Below, piece after piece: positions 49,143 through 58,143 of a stretch of DNA of 64,000 nucleotides. Location: NCBI GenBank assembly GCA_045588575.1, contig JAZNEJ010000006.1, positions 54,856-118,855 on the forward strand. The letters run 5' to 3'. This stretch comes from RGIG5299 sp045588575. GTDB taxonomy: Bacteria; Bacillota; Clostridia; Oscillospirales; RGIG5299. The notes under the pieces were generated by a model. The model had not been told where the DNA came from. It saw nothing but the letters and a program-made list of their open reading frames with translations, and searched no databases. A program made the translations under genes and the position numbers. Within the stretch, counting starts at the first letter, position 1. Each line of letters starts with the position of its first letter.

Positions 49143-50345
49143 ATGGAAAGAACAGTTCTCGGTGTTTCTCAACTTAATAGATATATCGCCGAGATATTTT
49201 CGGAAAACAAGCTGTTTTCGGGCATATTCGTAAGAGGCGAAATCTCAAATTTAAACGACCACTACACGAGCGGACATATATATCTCAACTTAAAAGACGA
49301 AGGCTCGGTAATAAAAGCCGTAATCTTCAAAGGCGATGCAATGCGCTTAAAATTCAAATTAAGCGAAGGAATGAAGGTAGTTACCTTCGGCAGAGTGGGC
49401 GTTTATGAAAAGGGCGGAAGCTATCAACTTTATATAAGCGAAGTAATACCCGATGGCGAAGGAGCCTTGTGGCTTGCTTTTGAGGAGCTTAAAAAGCGGC
49501 TTTCCGAAGAAGGACTTTTCGATGAATCGCACAAAAGAAAAATTCCCAAATATCCCGAAAAAATAGGCATAGTAACCTCACCCTCGGGAGCCGCGGTTCA
49601 AGATATGATAAATATAATCTCCCGCCGTTACCCCCTTGCCGAAATGTTAATTTATCCAACGTCGGTTCAAGGTGTCGGAGCCTCCAAAGAAATAGCCGAT
49701 GCAATAAAAAAAGCAAATCAAGATAATTTGGCCGATGTTTTGCTTGTTGGCAGAGGCGGCGGCTCAATAGAGGATTTGTGGGCGTTTAATGAGGAAATAA
49801 CGGTAAGAGCAATTTACAATTCCGAAATTCCGGTAATTTCCGCAGTAGGCCACGAAACCGATTTCACGTTAAGCGACTTTGCAGCCGATATGCGCGCCCC
49901 AACACCGTCGGCGGCGGCAGAGCTTGCAACGCCCGACGTAAAAGAGCTAACGCTTAAAATAAAAGAAAGTAAAATAAGATTAGCAAGAGCGCTCGATAAA
50001 AAAGCAACTTCGGGCAAAGAAAAAACAGAAAGACTTATTGAACGTCTTTTGCGAAACACCGAAAAATATTTCACCGATAAAGAAACCGAGCTCGATTGGT
50101 TAAAAGAACGTTTGCAAATATCATATAAAGAAATCTTAAAAGAAAAGCTTCAAAAAATAGCTTTAAACGAGGCAAAACTGAAAACGCTAAATCCCAAAGC
50201 GGTTTTAAAAAGAGGCTACGCAGTCGTAACTTTAAGCGGTAAGCCGGTAACCGAGGCGTCGGCGCTTCAAATGGGAGCAAGCGTTACAATAGAATTTTCA
50301 AAGGGCGAAGCCGAAGCAGAAATAAAAACCGTTAAAGAGGAATGA
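49143..50345 (+). CDS. xseA: Exodeoxyribonuclease VII large subunit
   Basis: A 400-residue XseA. It has an N-terminal OB-fold (about 1-100, VSQLNRYIAEIF, GEISNLNDHYTSGHIYLNLKD), a catalytic domain (IGIVTSPSGAAVQDMINI near 138; VGRGGGSIEDLWAFNEE near 200; SAVGHETDFTLSDFAADMRAPTPSAAAE near 238), and a long helical C-terminal region (about 270-380). With XseB it degrades single-stranded DNA from both ends. It abuts the M22 gene and overlaps xseB by four bases. Confidence 0.96.
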   Translation: MERTVLGVSQLNRYIAEIFSENKLFSGIFVRGEISNLNDHYTSGHIYLNLKDEGSVIKAVIFKGDAMRLKFKLSEGMKVVTFGRVGVYEKGGSYQLYISEVIPDGEGALWLAFEELKKRLSEEGLFDESHKRKIPKYPEKIGIVTSPSGAAVQDMINIISRRYPLAEMLIYPTSVQGVGASKEIADAIKKANQDNLADVLLVGRGGGSIEDLWAFNEEITVRAIYNSEIPVISAVGHETDFTLSDFAADMRAPTPSAAAELATPDVKELTLKIKESKIRLARALDKKATSGKEKTERLIERLLRNTEKYFTDKETELDWLKERLQISYKEILKEKLQKIALNEAKLKTLNPKAVLKRGYAVVTLSGKPVTEASALQMGASVTIEFSKGEAEAEIKTVKEE

Positions 50346-50533
50346 ATAGAATGAAATTTGAAGATAAGATAAAAAAGCTTGAAGAAATCGTTTTAAAGCT
50401 CGAATCGGGCGAAACCCCAATTGACGAGGCAATGAAGCTTTACGAAGAGGGCATAGCATTATCAAAGGAATTAACCGCAATTTTATCGGAAGCCGAAGTT
50501 AAAATAAAGAATATGACGTCGGAGAAAGAATAA
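50342..50533 (+). CDS. xseB: Exodeoxyribonuclease VII small subunit
   Basis: A 63-residue XseB: FEDKIKKLEEIVLKLESG followed by ETPIDEAMKLYEEGIALS is the full family core of a helical hairpin. Several small subunits coat the helical arm of one XseA. The ATG at 50342 overlaps the xseA stop (ATGA). Confidence 0.94.
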   Translation: MNRMKFEDKIKKLEEIVLKLESGETPIDEAMKLYEEGIALSKELTAILSEAEVKIKNMTSEKE

Positions 50534-50559
50534 AACGTTAACGTTTAAAGAAAGGCGAA

Positions 50560-51507
50560 ATGAAAATGTATGACAAAACTATAATCGGACTTGAAGAATT
50601 TTCCGAGCTTACCTTTAAAGAAAAGCTTTCGGTATATACGAAGGTTGCAAACGAATATTTTAAAACGGCAATAGAAGAAGATGAAAAAGCAACCAAAGTT
50701 TTAACCGAATCGATGAAATATTCATTGCTTGCAGGCGGAAAAAGACTGCGTCCCGCATTGGTAATGGAGTGCTACAAAATTGCGTCGGGCAACAATGATA
50801 TTCCGAATAAGGTTTTAGCCTATGCGGCATCACTCGAATTCATTCACACCTATTCGCTCATTCACGACGACCTTCCCTGTATGGATGACGACGATATGCG
50901 CCGAGGTATTCCCACGAACCACACCATTTTCGGTGAAGCGGTTGCGCTCCTTGCGGGAGATGCGCTTTTAACCGAGGCATTTAACCTCATAGCTGAGAAG
51001 GGAATTGAAGGCCCTCACGATTACGAGCCTGCCGTTAAAGCGGTTAGAATTCTTTCCAAATGCGCAGGCTACCGAGGAATGTGCGGCGGTCAGGAAATAG
51101 ACTTAAAGTTTGAAACGGCAACCAAAGAGCCGGAAGAAGAGCTTATTTTAAAGATGTATGAGCTTAAAACGGGATGTCTTTTCTCTGCGGCATGTGCGCT
51201 CGGCTGCATAGCGGCAAAAAGATACGACCTCGTTCCCGAGGCAACCGAATTCGGAAGAAACCTTGGAATTGCATTCCAGATTACCGACGATATTTTAGAC
51301 GTAACGGGAAACGCCGAGGAAATAGGCAAGCCCGTTGGAAGCGACGAGGAAAATAACAAAAAAACCTATATATCAAAGGTTGGAATAGAAAAAGCAAAGC
51401 AGGTTGCCAATGAAAGCTTAACCAAAGCCAAAGAGGCAGTTTCAAGATTTAAAAATAACAGCTTTTTAGTTGAGCTTTGCGATGAAATATTAGAGAGGAG
51501 ACGTTAA
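50560..51507 (+). CDS. ispA: Farnesyl/geranylgeranyl diphosphate synthase
   Basis: A 315-residue trans-prenyltransferase. The first aspartate-rich motif lies in HDDLPCMDDDDMRRG at residues 102-116 and the second is DDILDV near 246, with GGKRLRPALVME near 59. The extended DDLPCMDDDD with residues SLI just before it is typical of bacterial farnesyl diphosphate synthases. It feeds UppS. Its stop overlaps the next start by one base. The presence of ispA beside OLE RNA is a conserved neighbourhood. Confidence 0.95.
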   Translation: MKMYDKTIIGLEEFSELTFKEKLSVYTKVANEYFKTAIEEDEKATKVLTESMKYSLLAGGKRLRPALVMECYKIASGNNDIPNKVLAYAASLEFIHTYSLIHDDLPCMDDDDMRRGIPTNHTIFGEAVALLAGDALLTEAFNLIAEKGIEGPHDYEPAVKAVRILSKCAGYRGMCGGQEIDLKFETATKEPEEELILKMYELKTGCLFSAACALGCIAAKRYDLVPEATEFGRNLGIAFQITDDILDVTGNAEEIGKPVGSDEENNKKTYISKVGIEKAKQVANESLTKAKEAVSRFKNNSFLVELCDEILERRR

Positions 51508-51968
51508 TGGTAAATCATTATATAATCTGTTCGATTTTTGCTTGGTTTACGGCGCAGCTCATAAAGGTTTTAATAACCTATATAACCAGAAAGAAGCTTG
51601 ATTTCACTCGCTTGATAGGCTCCGGCGGAATGCCCTCCTCCCATGCGGCGCTCACCTGCTCTCTTTCAACGCTCATAATGATAGTTCACGGCTTTTCATC
51701 GGTTGAATTTGCAATAGCGTTTTGCTTCACTTGCGTTGTAATTTACGATGCAACGGGCGTAAGAAGAGAAACGGGACGTCAGGCAAGAGTGTTAAATAAA
51801 ATGATGGAAGAAATGTCCAGTAAGAATACCGAGGTCGATTTCGGCAAACACTTAAAGGAGCTTATAGGACATTCCAAAACCGAGGTAACCGTAGGTTGCT
51901 TCTACGGAGTGCTAATCGGAGTTTTATATTATTTCCTTATAATAAAGCTTTTTGAAGTAGTAATATAA
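51507..51968 (+). CDS. DUF212 divergent PAP2 family membrane protein
   Basis: A 153-residue membrane protein with about four helices. It carries GSGGMPSSHAALTCSLST near residue 37 and ATGVRRETGRQARVLN near 80, which are the altered PAP2 phosphatase motifs of the DUF212 family. It may dephosphorylate or flip a prenyl phosphate; its position directly after ispA suggests an isoprenoid lipid. It is known as a frequent neighbour of OLE RNA. Its stop codon overlaps the 5' strand of the OLE terminal stem. Confidence 0.92.
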   Translation: MVNHYIICSIFAWFTAQLIKVLITYITRKKLDFTRLIGSGGMPSSHAALTCSLSTLIMIVHGFSSVEFAIAFCFTCVVIYDATGVRRETGRQARVLNKMMEEMSSKNTEVDFGKHLKELIGHSKTEVTVGCFYGVLIGVLYYFLIIKLFEVVI

Positions 51969-52521
51969 AAGAAAGTTATATGGTGCAGTATCCTTAGTCA
52001 GAACGGTCTTTTGTGAGGACGGGCCTAAAAATCCGTTAAAGGGTATATCGATGAAGCGTCTGGTGTTTGCCTCATACGCCCAGTTTGGGGTGGATGCTGG
52101 ATGAAAGGGATTGCCGGGCGTTCGTAACGGCATACGAGGGCGTCCCGTCAATCCGAGAGGCTGTTTCAAGAGGCCTTGCTAAAAGGCTTCGGGAACATGA
52201 TTAAACCTGCAATGCGGCGCAAAGCTGTGTGCAGTAGTAGCCTGCCTTGAGTGGCTTCTGCGGATTACGGTTTAACCGTATGAAATAGCGGCTGCAAAAG
52301 AGGATAACAAAAGAACCGTTTTGTGTGTGAAAACTCTAGGCTGTCCCTCCGGATGTGGACTGCAGTACGGATTAAGTGGCAATCAAGTCATGCCTGCGGC
52401 GACGCGGCATTACGGTCTTCAAACAGAAATGACCTCATCGGCGACGAGAGGCAGACCGCAGGGAAATCCAACTTGACCTAAACCGTAAAATTTACGCATT
52501 CGGGACCATATACTTTCTTTT
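51967..52521 (+). ncRNA. ole: OLE RNA (ornate, large, extremophilic RNA)
   Basis: About 555 bases of non-coding but clearly structured sequence between DUF212 and oapA, the exact place where OLE RNA is found in other Firmicutes. The ends pair: AAAAGAAAGTTATATGGT (51967-51984) with ACCATATACTTTCTTTT (52505-52521), a long terminal stem with one bulged base. Internal hairpins are visible, e.g. GGATTG/CAATCC (52108-52154) and TACGGTT/AACCGTA near 52266-52280. No long plausible frame crosses it. OLE forms a membrane-bound complex with OapA, and mutants in Halalkalibacterium are sensitive to cold, short alcohols and Mg2+/Mn2+ stress. Boundaries are read from pairing only; the average OLE is slightly longer. 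Confidence 0.92.
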
Positions 52522-52536
52522 TAAAGGTAAATTATA

Positions 52537-53142
52537 ATGAATAAAAAGAGAAAAAATCAAGGAAATCGGCTTAAAGTTGCCGATAAAATAGAATATAAAG
52601 AAAAAAAGAAAAAGGTAAGCCGTGCGCCTTACCTCATAAAGCTTTTTTTTGCAGTATTTATATTAACCGTGCTTTTTTCGGCAATTTCGTCGGCATCGCT
52701 TGAGAATGCGGGACTTGCGGTTGCAATAATAATAACGGTAATAATAGCGCTTGTCGGCGTAGCCTTCGATATAGTTGGCGTTGCGGTAACAAGCGCCGAT
52801 AAAGCCCCTTTTAATTCAATGGCGGCGAAAAAAATAAAGGGCGCAAAACGAGGAGTAACGCTTTTAAAAAACGCCGATAAGGTTGCAAGTATATGCAATG
52901 ACGTTATAGGCGATATGTCGGGCATAATTTCAGGCTCCGCAGGTAGCGTAATTTCTGCAAAAATTGCCGAACATTTTGAAAATCCCGTCCTTAAATTCAT
53001 CTTTCCTTTGTCGGTAACGGCAATAATAGCCACCCTCGTAATATTGGGTAAGGCGCTCGGAAAGGGCGTTGCAATAAAACACTCAAACGAAATAGTTTTT
53101 TTCGTTTCCAAAATCATAACCTTCTTCAAAAAGGAGAAATAA
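52537..53142 (+). CDS. oapA: OLE-associated protein A
   Basis: A 201-residue membrane protein. It has a very basic N-terminal tail (MNKKRKNQGN to residue 28, suited to RNA contact) and helices at about 31-52, 57-84, 150-173 and 184-197. The conserved block FDIVGVAVTSADKAPF at 77-92 is followed by KGAKRGVTLLKNADKVASIC and NDVIGDMSGIISGSAGSV (about 101-138). This pattern, and position right behind the OLE gene, identify OapA, the protein that ties OLE RNA to the membrane. RBS AAAGGT is 8 bases upstream and outside the terminal stem. The tlyA gene follows after 7 bp. Confidence 0.93.
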   Translation: MNKKRKNQGNRLKVADKIEYKEKKKKVSRAPYLIKLFFAVFILTVLFSAISSASLENAGLAVAIIITVIIALVGVAFDIVGVAVTSADKAPFNSMAAKKIKGAKRGVTLLKNADKVASICNDVIGDMSGIISGSAGSVISAKIAEHFENPVLKFIFPLSVTAIIATLVILGKALGKGVAIKHSNEIVFFVSKIITFFKKEK

Positions 53143-53149
53143 CAAACAA

Positions 53150-53863
53150 ATGCGACTCGACCTTGCTGTTTCCGAACAAAACAAAATAAGCAGAGAAAAA
53201 GCAAAGGCACTTATAAAAGAGGGTTTGGTAACCGTTAACGGCAAAACCGAAAAAAAGGCGTCCTTCGAGGTTAAAGAAGAAAGCGAGATAACGGTTTTAA
53301 AGCTTCCCGATTACGTTTCACGGGGTGGATATAAGCTTGAGGGCGCGCTTAAAGAGTTTAAAATAGACGTTACGGGGCTTACCTGCCTCGATATAGGCGC
53401 ATCAACGGGCGGCTTTACCGATTGTCTTTTAAAAAACGGCGCAAAAAAAGTCTATGCCGTTGATGTCGGAACCAACCAACTTGACGAAAGCCTTAAAAAC
53501 GATAGCCGAGTAATTTCAATGGAACAAACCGATATAAGAGATTTAAAAACAGAAGAATTGGAAGACAAACCCGTTCTTTCGGTTTGCGACGTTTCCTTCA
53601 TTTCGCTTAAAAACATATTGCCGCACGCAATAAAGCTTTGCGACGAGGGCATATTTTTAATAAAACCGCAATTCGAGCTGACCTCCGCGGCACTTAATAA
53701 AAACGGCGTTGTAAAAAAAGAAAAAGACCGCGAAAAAGCGCTTAAAGCGGTTTTGGAATATGCCAAAGAAGCGGGTTATAATTTAATAAAAACGGCGCCC
53801 TCGCCAATAACGGGCAAAGAGGGCAATATAGAATATTTAATGTATGCAAAGAGGCAGCGTTAA
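53150..53863 (+). CDS. tlyA: TlyA family rRNA 2'-O-methyltransferase
   Basis: A 237-residue protein with an N-terminal S4 RNA-binding domain (about 1-60; RLDLAVSEQNKISREKAKALI) and an RrmJ-like methyltransferase domain (CLDIGASTGGFTDCLLKNGA near 81, KPQFELTS near 171). TlyA methylates 16S C1409 and 23S C1920 in mycobacteria; older annotations call it a hemolysin. In OLE operons it usually follows dxs, but here it follows oapA directly. Confidence 0.94.
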   Translation: MRLDLAVSEQNKISREKAKALIKEGLVTVNGKTEKKASFEVKEESEITVLKLPDYVSRGGYKLEGALKEFKIDVTGLTCLDIGASTGGFTDCLLKNGAKKVYAVDVGTNQLDESLKNDSRVISMEQTDIRDLKTEELEDKPVLSVCDVSFISLKNILPHAIKLCDEGIFLIKPQFELTSAALNKNGVVKKEKDREKALKAVLEYAKEAGYNLIKTAPSPITGKEGNIEYLMYAKRQR

Positions 53864-53864
53864 A

Positions 53865-54680
53865 ATGAAAAAAATAGTAATAACGGTTAATAACACCAAG
53901 CCCGACGCAGAAGAAGCGTCGAAAAAACTTAAAAATATGCTCGAAAAAAGAGGAGCAACGGTAATAGTTTCCGATAAAGCAGTTTTTGAAGACGGTGTTT
54001 CTCTTTACATATCGCTCGGCGGCGACGGCTCTCTTTTAAGATTGGCAAGCAGCTTACTTGCCGAAAAAATAGACGTTCCCGTTTTGGGCATAAATATCGG
54101 CCACGTCGGCTATATGTCGCAAATAGATTTTGAAAAATGTGAAGAAGCCGATATAGAAAAGCTCTTTAACGGTGATTGTGCCGTTGAAGAAAGAATGGTT
54201 TTGCAAACCGAGGTTAAAAGAAAGGGCGAAACGGTTTTCAAGGGCAGAGCGTTAAACGATTTCGTAATACTTCGAAGCCATGAAACGCATATGTCGGAAT
54301 ACCGCCTTTTCATCGGCGAGAAAACGCCGCTTGAATATTTTGCCGACGGCATTATTTTCGCAACACCCATAGGCTCAACGGCATATTCTCTTTCGGCGGG
54401 CGGCCCCGTTGTAGATTCCGCTCTCGACGCTTTCATAGTAACGCCGATTTGCGCTCACAGTCTCTTTTCAAAGCCCATAGTGCTTTCGGGAGAAAAGGAA
54501 ATTAAATTAACGATGAACGAAAGAAGCGATTCGCTTATCTTCGCACAAAACGACGGTGTAACCGTTTTAAAAATTGAAGACGGCGACGAAATAACAATCT
54601 CCAAATCAAAAAACAAGCTTAAAATGTTAAGACTCGGCGAGCCTCACTTGGTCGGCACCTTAAAAGCAAAGCTTGGTTAA
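53865..54680 (+). CDS. nadK: NAD kinase
   Basis: A 271-residue NAD(H) kinase making NADP(H). The catalytic SLGGDGSLLRLASSL is near residue 50, NIGHVGYMS near 76 and DGIIFATPIGSTAYSLSAGGPVV near 160. The start at 53865, one base after the tlyA stop, gives the usual MKKIVITVN beginning; an ATG at 53844 lies inside tlyA and lacks its own site. NADPH is used by Dxr. Confidence 0.95.
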   Translation: MKKIVITVNNTKPDAEEASKKLKNMLEKRGATVIVSDKAVFEDGVSLYISLGGDGSLLRLASSLLAEKIDVPVLGINIGHVGYMSQIDFEKCEEADIEKLFNGDCAVEERMVLQTEVKRKGETVFKGRALNDFVILRSHETHMSEYRLFIGEKTPLEYFADGIIFATPIGSTAYSLSAGGPVVDSALDAFIVTPICAHSLFSKPIVLSGEKEIKLTMNERSDSLIFAQNDGVTVLKIEDGDEITISKSKNKLKMLRLGEPHLVGTLKAKLG

Positions 54681-54691
54681 AGGAGCAAAAA

Positions 54692-55141
54692 ATGAAAAAG
54701 ATAAGACAAAAAAGAATACTTGAGCTTTTACAGCAAAGAAGAATAGAAACCCAAGAGGAGCTTGCTTCGTTGCTTAAAGACGAAGGCTTTGAGGTAACTC
54801 AGGCAACCGTTTCAAGAGATATAAAGGAGCTTCGTCTTGTAAAGGTTTTGGGTGAAAACGGCGATTATTATTACGAAAGAAACGAAAAAAGCGCCGCCGA
54901 AAGCAGAAGCAACTACAACATAATGACCGATAGCATAATTTCCGCCGAAAATGCAATGAATATAGTAGTGGTAAAATGCGTTATAGGCAGAGCAAGCGCG
55001 GTTTGCGCCACCATAGACGCTATGGAAGGCACGAAAATCGTCGGTACAATAGCGGGTGACGACACCATCTTTATCGTTTTGAGAAACGAAGAGGACGCCG
55101 TGCTTTTAAAAGATGAAATAAACGAATTCGTAGCAAGATAA
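54692..55141 (+). CDS. argR: Arginine repressor ArgR
   Basis: A 149-residue ArgR/AhrC. The N-terminal winged helix carries TQATVSRDIKELRLVKV near residue 37. The C-terminal hexamerisation and arginine-binding domain includes GTIAGDDTIFIVLR near 118. It regulates arginine synthesis and catabolism genes and often precedes recN in Firmicutes, as it does here. RBS AAAGGAGC. Confidence 0.96.
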   Translation: MKKIRQKRILELLQQRRIETQEELASLLKDEGFEVTQATVSRDIKELRLVKVLGENGDYYYERNEKSAAESRSNYNIMTDSIISAENAMNIVVVKCVIGRASAVCATIDAMEGTKIVGTIAGDDTIFIVLRNEEDAVLLKDEINEFVAR

Positions 55142-55173
55142 CCAGTAAAAAACAAAAGAAAAGAGGTGACGGA

Positions 55174-56844
55174 ATGCTTTTAGAACTTTCGGTTAAAAAC
55201 GTTGCAACAATTGAAAAAATAGAATGGAGCCTTAAACGAGGCTTTACAGCCTTAACCGGTGAAACGGGCGCAGGTAAGTCAATACTCATCGACTCGGTTT
55301 TAATGCTTTTGGGCGAAAAAGCGTCTAAGGAAATAATAAGAAACGGCACCGAAAAAGCAACCGTAACCGGCGTTTTCAATGAAATTTCCGACTTTGCCAA
55401 AAAAATAATGGAAGAAAACGGTATAGAACCCGAAGAAGACGGAACCGTTATTATTTCAAGAGAAATAACGTTAGAGGGCAGAAGCGTTTCGAGAATAAAC
55501 GGAAAAATCGCAACGGTTGGCGCCATAAAAAACATAGGTCGCACACTCGTCAATATACACGGCCAGCATGAAAATCAAATTCTTTTAAACGAGGAAAATC
55601 ATCTTTCAATATTGGATAGCTACGGCGAAACCTCACGGGAATTAAACGAATATAAAGAGAAATATAACGAGCTTATATCCTTTAAAAAAGAGATAAAAAA
55701 GCTTTCGGGCGATGAAGAACGCAAGGCGGCAAGAGAAGAATATTTGCAAAACGCAATAGAAGAAATTTCCGCCGCTCAAATAAAAAACGGTGAAGAGGAT
55801 GAGCTTAACTCGCTTAAAAACGAGGTAAAAAACTCCGAAAAAATAGAAAAAGCGGCAAGCGAGGGCTATGAAATCCTGTTTGGAGCAGAGGGAAGCGTTT
55901 GCGATAAAATTTTTGCCGTAAAAAGAGAAATCGACGGCATTTCGTCAATAAAAAAAGAATTTGCGGAATACGCCAAAAGATTAGACAGCCTTTTAACCGA
56001 GGCAAAAGATATAGCCTACGAGCTGCATCAATCCGAAAACGGCGGAAAATATATGAGCCTTGAGAGCCTTGAAAACCGACTTTCCGAGTTTCACCGCCTC
56101 AAAATAAAATATAACTGTCCCACGGCAGACGCTTTAAACGCTCTTATGGCGGATTACGAAAAAGAAGCTTTAGAGCTTTCAAACCGAGAAGAAATTTTAA
56201 CCAAGCTTAAAAAGGACTATTCGGCATCGGTTAAAGAGCTTGAAAAAAGAGCCGAAAAGCTCTCAAAAAAGCGCAAGGAAAGCGCCCAAGAGCTTGACAA
56301 AAAGATAATAGATGAGTTAAAATATCTCGATATGAATAACGTTCGGTTTATAACCGAAATAAAAAACATTGAAAAAGAGGGCAAAAGAAGCTTTTCCGTT
56401 TCGGGCGGAGATAGCGTGAGATTTTTAATTTCCGCAAACCTCGGCGAAGAGCCCAAACCTCTTGCAAAAATAAGCTCGGGCGGCGAAATTTCACGTCTTA
56501 TGCTTGCAATAAAAGCGGTAATGGCAAAAAGCTTACCCGTGCCCACCTTGATTTTTGATGAAATAGATACCGGCGTAAGCGGCAAAACCGCCGCGAAAAT
56601 CGGCAACAAAATGAAAGAAATCTCGGAAAATTGCCAAGTAATTTGCGTAACGCATCTTGCGCAAATAGCGGCAAAAGCCACCTCGCAAAGCAAAATCGAA
56701 AAGAAGCAAGATGGCATAAGAAGCTATTCCGAAATAAAAATCCTCAGCGGAAACGAGCGCATCGACGAGCTTGCCAGAATAATCGGCGGCGAAATAATAA
56801 CCGATGCGGCAAGAGAAACCGCACGAGAACTTATGGAAATATAA
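55174..56844 (+). CDS. recN: DNA repair protein RecN
   Basis: A 556-residue SMC-like ATPase for double-strand break repair. It has LTGETGAGKSILIDSV near residue 28 (Walker A), NIHGQHENQILL near 128, long coiled-coil arms (about 160-430), a KISSGGEISRLMLAIK signature near 428 and the Walker B segment TLIFDEIDTGVSGKTA near 458. The C-terminus VTHLAQIAAKA follows the family. Length is normal. It has an AGAGGTG ribosome site, and tyrS follows after 22 bp. Confidence 0.96.
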   Translation: MLLELSVKNVATIEKIEWSLKRGFTALTGETGAGKSILIDSVLMLLGEKASKEIIRNGTEKATVTGVFNEISDFAKKIMEENGIEPEEDGTVIISREITLEGRSVSRINGKIATVGAIKNIGRTLVNIHGQHENQILLNEENHLSILDSYGETSRELNEYKEKYNELISFKKEIKKLSGDEERKAAREEYLQNAIEEISAAQIKNGEEDELNSLKNEVKNSEKIEKAASEGYEILFGAEGSVCDKIFAVKREIDGISSIKKEFAEYAKRLDSLLTEAKDIAYELHQSENGGKYMSLESLENRLSEFHRLKIKYNCPTADALNALMADYEKEALELSNREEILTKLKKDYSASVKELEKRAEKLSKKRKESAQELDKKIIDELKYLDMNNVRFITEIKNIEKEGKRSFSVSGGDSVRFLISANLGEEPKPLAKISSGGEISRLMLAIKAVMAKSLPVPTLIFDEIDTGVSGKTAAKIGNKMKEISENCQVICVTHLAQIAAKATSQSKIEKKQDGIRSYSEIKILSGNERIDELARIIGGEIITDAARETARELMEI

Positions 56845-56866
56845 AATCACGAAAGGAAAGACGTAA

Positions 56867-58084
56867 ATGAAAATTTATGAAGAATTAAAGGCAAGAGGTC
56901 TTATAGCGCAGGTAACCGACGAAGAAAAAATCCGCGAGGTAATAAACGAAGGAAAGGCAGTTTTCTATATAGGCTTCGACTGCACGGCAGACAGCCTCAC
57001 CGCAGGTCATTTCATGGCTTTAACGCTTATGAAAAGACTTCAGCTTGCAGGTAACCGTCCCATAGCTCTTATCGGCGGCGGCACCACTCTTATAGGCGAC
57101 CCTTCCGGCAGAACCGATATGAGAAAAATGCTCACCAGAGAAGATATCGACCATAACGCCGAGTGCTTCAAGCGTCAAATGGAACGCTTCATAGAATTCG
57201 GCGAGGGCAAGGCTTTAATGGTAAACAACGCCGATTGGCTTTGCAACTTAAACTACATAGAATTCATAAGAGATATCGGCCCCTGCTTCTCGGTCAACAA
57301 TATGTTAAGAGCCGAATGCTATAAGCAAAGAATGGAAAAGGGGCTTTCGTTCCTTGAATTCAACTATATGATAATGCAGAGCTACGACTTCTACTATATG
57401 TTCAAAAAATACGGCTGCAATATGCAGTTCGGCGGCGACGACCAGTGGTCGAATATGCTCGGCGGCACCGAGCTTGTAAGAAAGAAGCTCGGCAAAGACG
57501 CTCATGCAATGACCATAACTCTTTTAACCGACTCACAGGGCAAAAAGATGGGTAAAACCGCAGGTAACGCGGTATGGTTAGACCCCAAAAAGACCTCTCC
57601 CTACGATTTTTATCAGTATTGGAGAAACGTTGAAGATGCCGACGTTTTGAAATGTATAAGAATGCTCACCTTCGTTCCTCTTGAAGAAATTGAAAAGATG
57701 GAAAAATGGGAAGGCGCAGAGCTTAATAGGGCAAAGGAAATTTTAGCCTTCGAGGTAACCAAAATGGTTCACGGCGAGGAAGAAGCCTTAAAGGCGGAAG
57801 CTGCTGCAAAAGCGCTCTTTAAGGGAGGCGCATCGGCAGATATTCCCAAAGCGGAAATAACCGAAGAAATTTTTGCCGACGGCAAAGCAGGTCTTTTAGA
57901 TATAATGGTTGCGGCAAAGCTTGCACCCTCAAAGGGCGAAGCAAGAAGACTCGTAATTCAGGGCGGCGTAAGCGTAAACGGTGAAAAGGTAACCGATGCA
58001 AACGTTCGCTTCGAAAAAGAAGCCTTTGCAGATTTCGTAATCGCCAAAGGCAAAAAAGTCTTTATGAAGATTGAATTAAAATAA
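56867..58084 (+). CDS. tyrS: Tyrosyl-tRNA synthetase
   Basis: A 405-residue TyrRS. The class I core holds IGFDCTADSLTAGHF near residue 33, where the usual HIGH reads TAGH. GGDDQWSNMLGGTELVRK is near 190 and KKMGKTAGNAVW near 225 is the KMSKS-type loop. A C-terminal S4 domain (about 340-405: SKGEARRLVIQGGVSVNG) binds tRNA-Tyr. No T-box leader precedes it, since recN ends 22 bp upstream; it appears to be carried by the nusB-recN transcript. It ends at a terminator. Confidence 0.96.
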   Translation: MKIYEELKARGLIAQVTDEEKIREVINEGKAVFYIGFDCTADSLTAGHFMALTLMKRLQLAGNRPIALIGGGTTLIGDPSGRTDMRKMLTREDIDHNAECFKRQMERFIEFGEGKALMVNNADWLCNLNYIEFIRDIGPCFSVNNMLRAECYKQRMEKGLSFLEFNYMIMQSYDFYYMFKKYGCNMQFGGDDQWSNMLGGTELVRKKLGKDAHAMTITLLTDSQGKKMGKTAGNAVWLDPKKTSPYDFYQYWRNVEDADVLKCIRMLTFVPLEEIEKMEKWEGAELNRAKEILAFEVTKMVHGEEEALKAEAAAKALFKGGASADIPKAEITEEIFADGKAGLLDIMVAAKLAPSKGEARRLVIQGGVSVNGEKVTDANVRFEKEAFADFVIAKGKKVFMKIELK

Positions 58085-58143
58085 GTATAAAAATCCCCGA
58101 AAAAGTCCAATGTCATTAAGTTAAGAAAAATTTTGATTTAAAT

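Noticed and set aside
51924..52169. 81-codon minus-strand frame crossing the start of the OLE region
   Set aside because: It covers the DUF212 3' end and the structured RNA, has no family resemblance, and the OLE/oapA context explains the sequence.
54692..58084. Search for a T-box leader in front of tyrS
   Set aside because: Only 22 bp separate recN and tyrS, with no specifier stem or T-box sequence.
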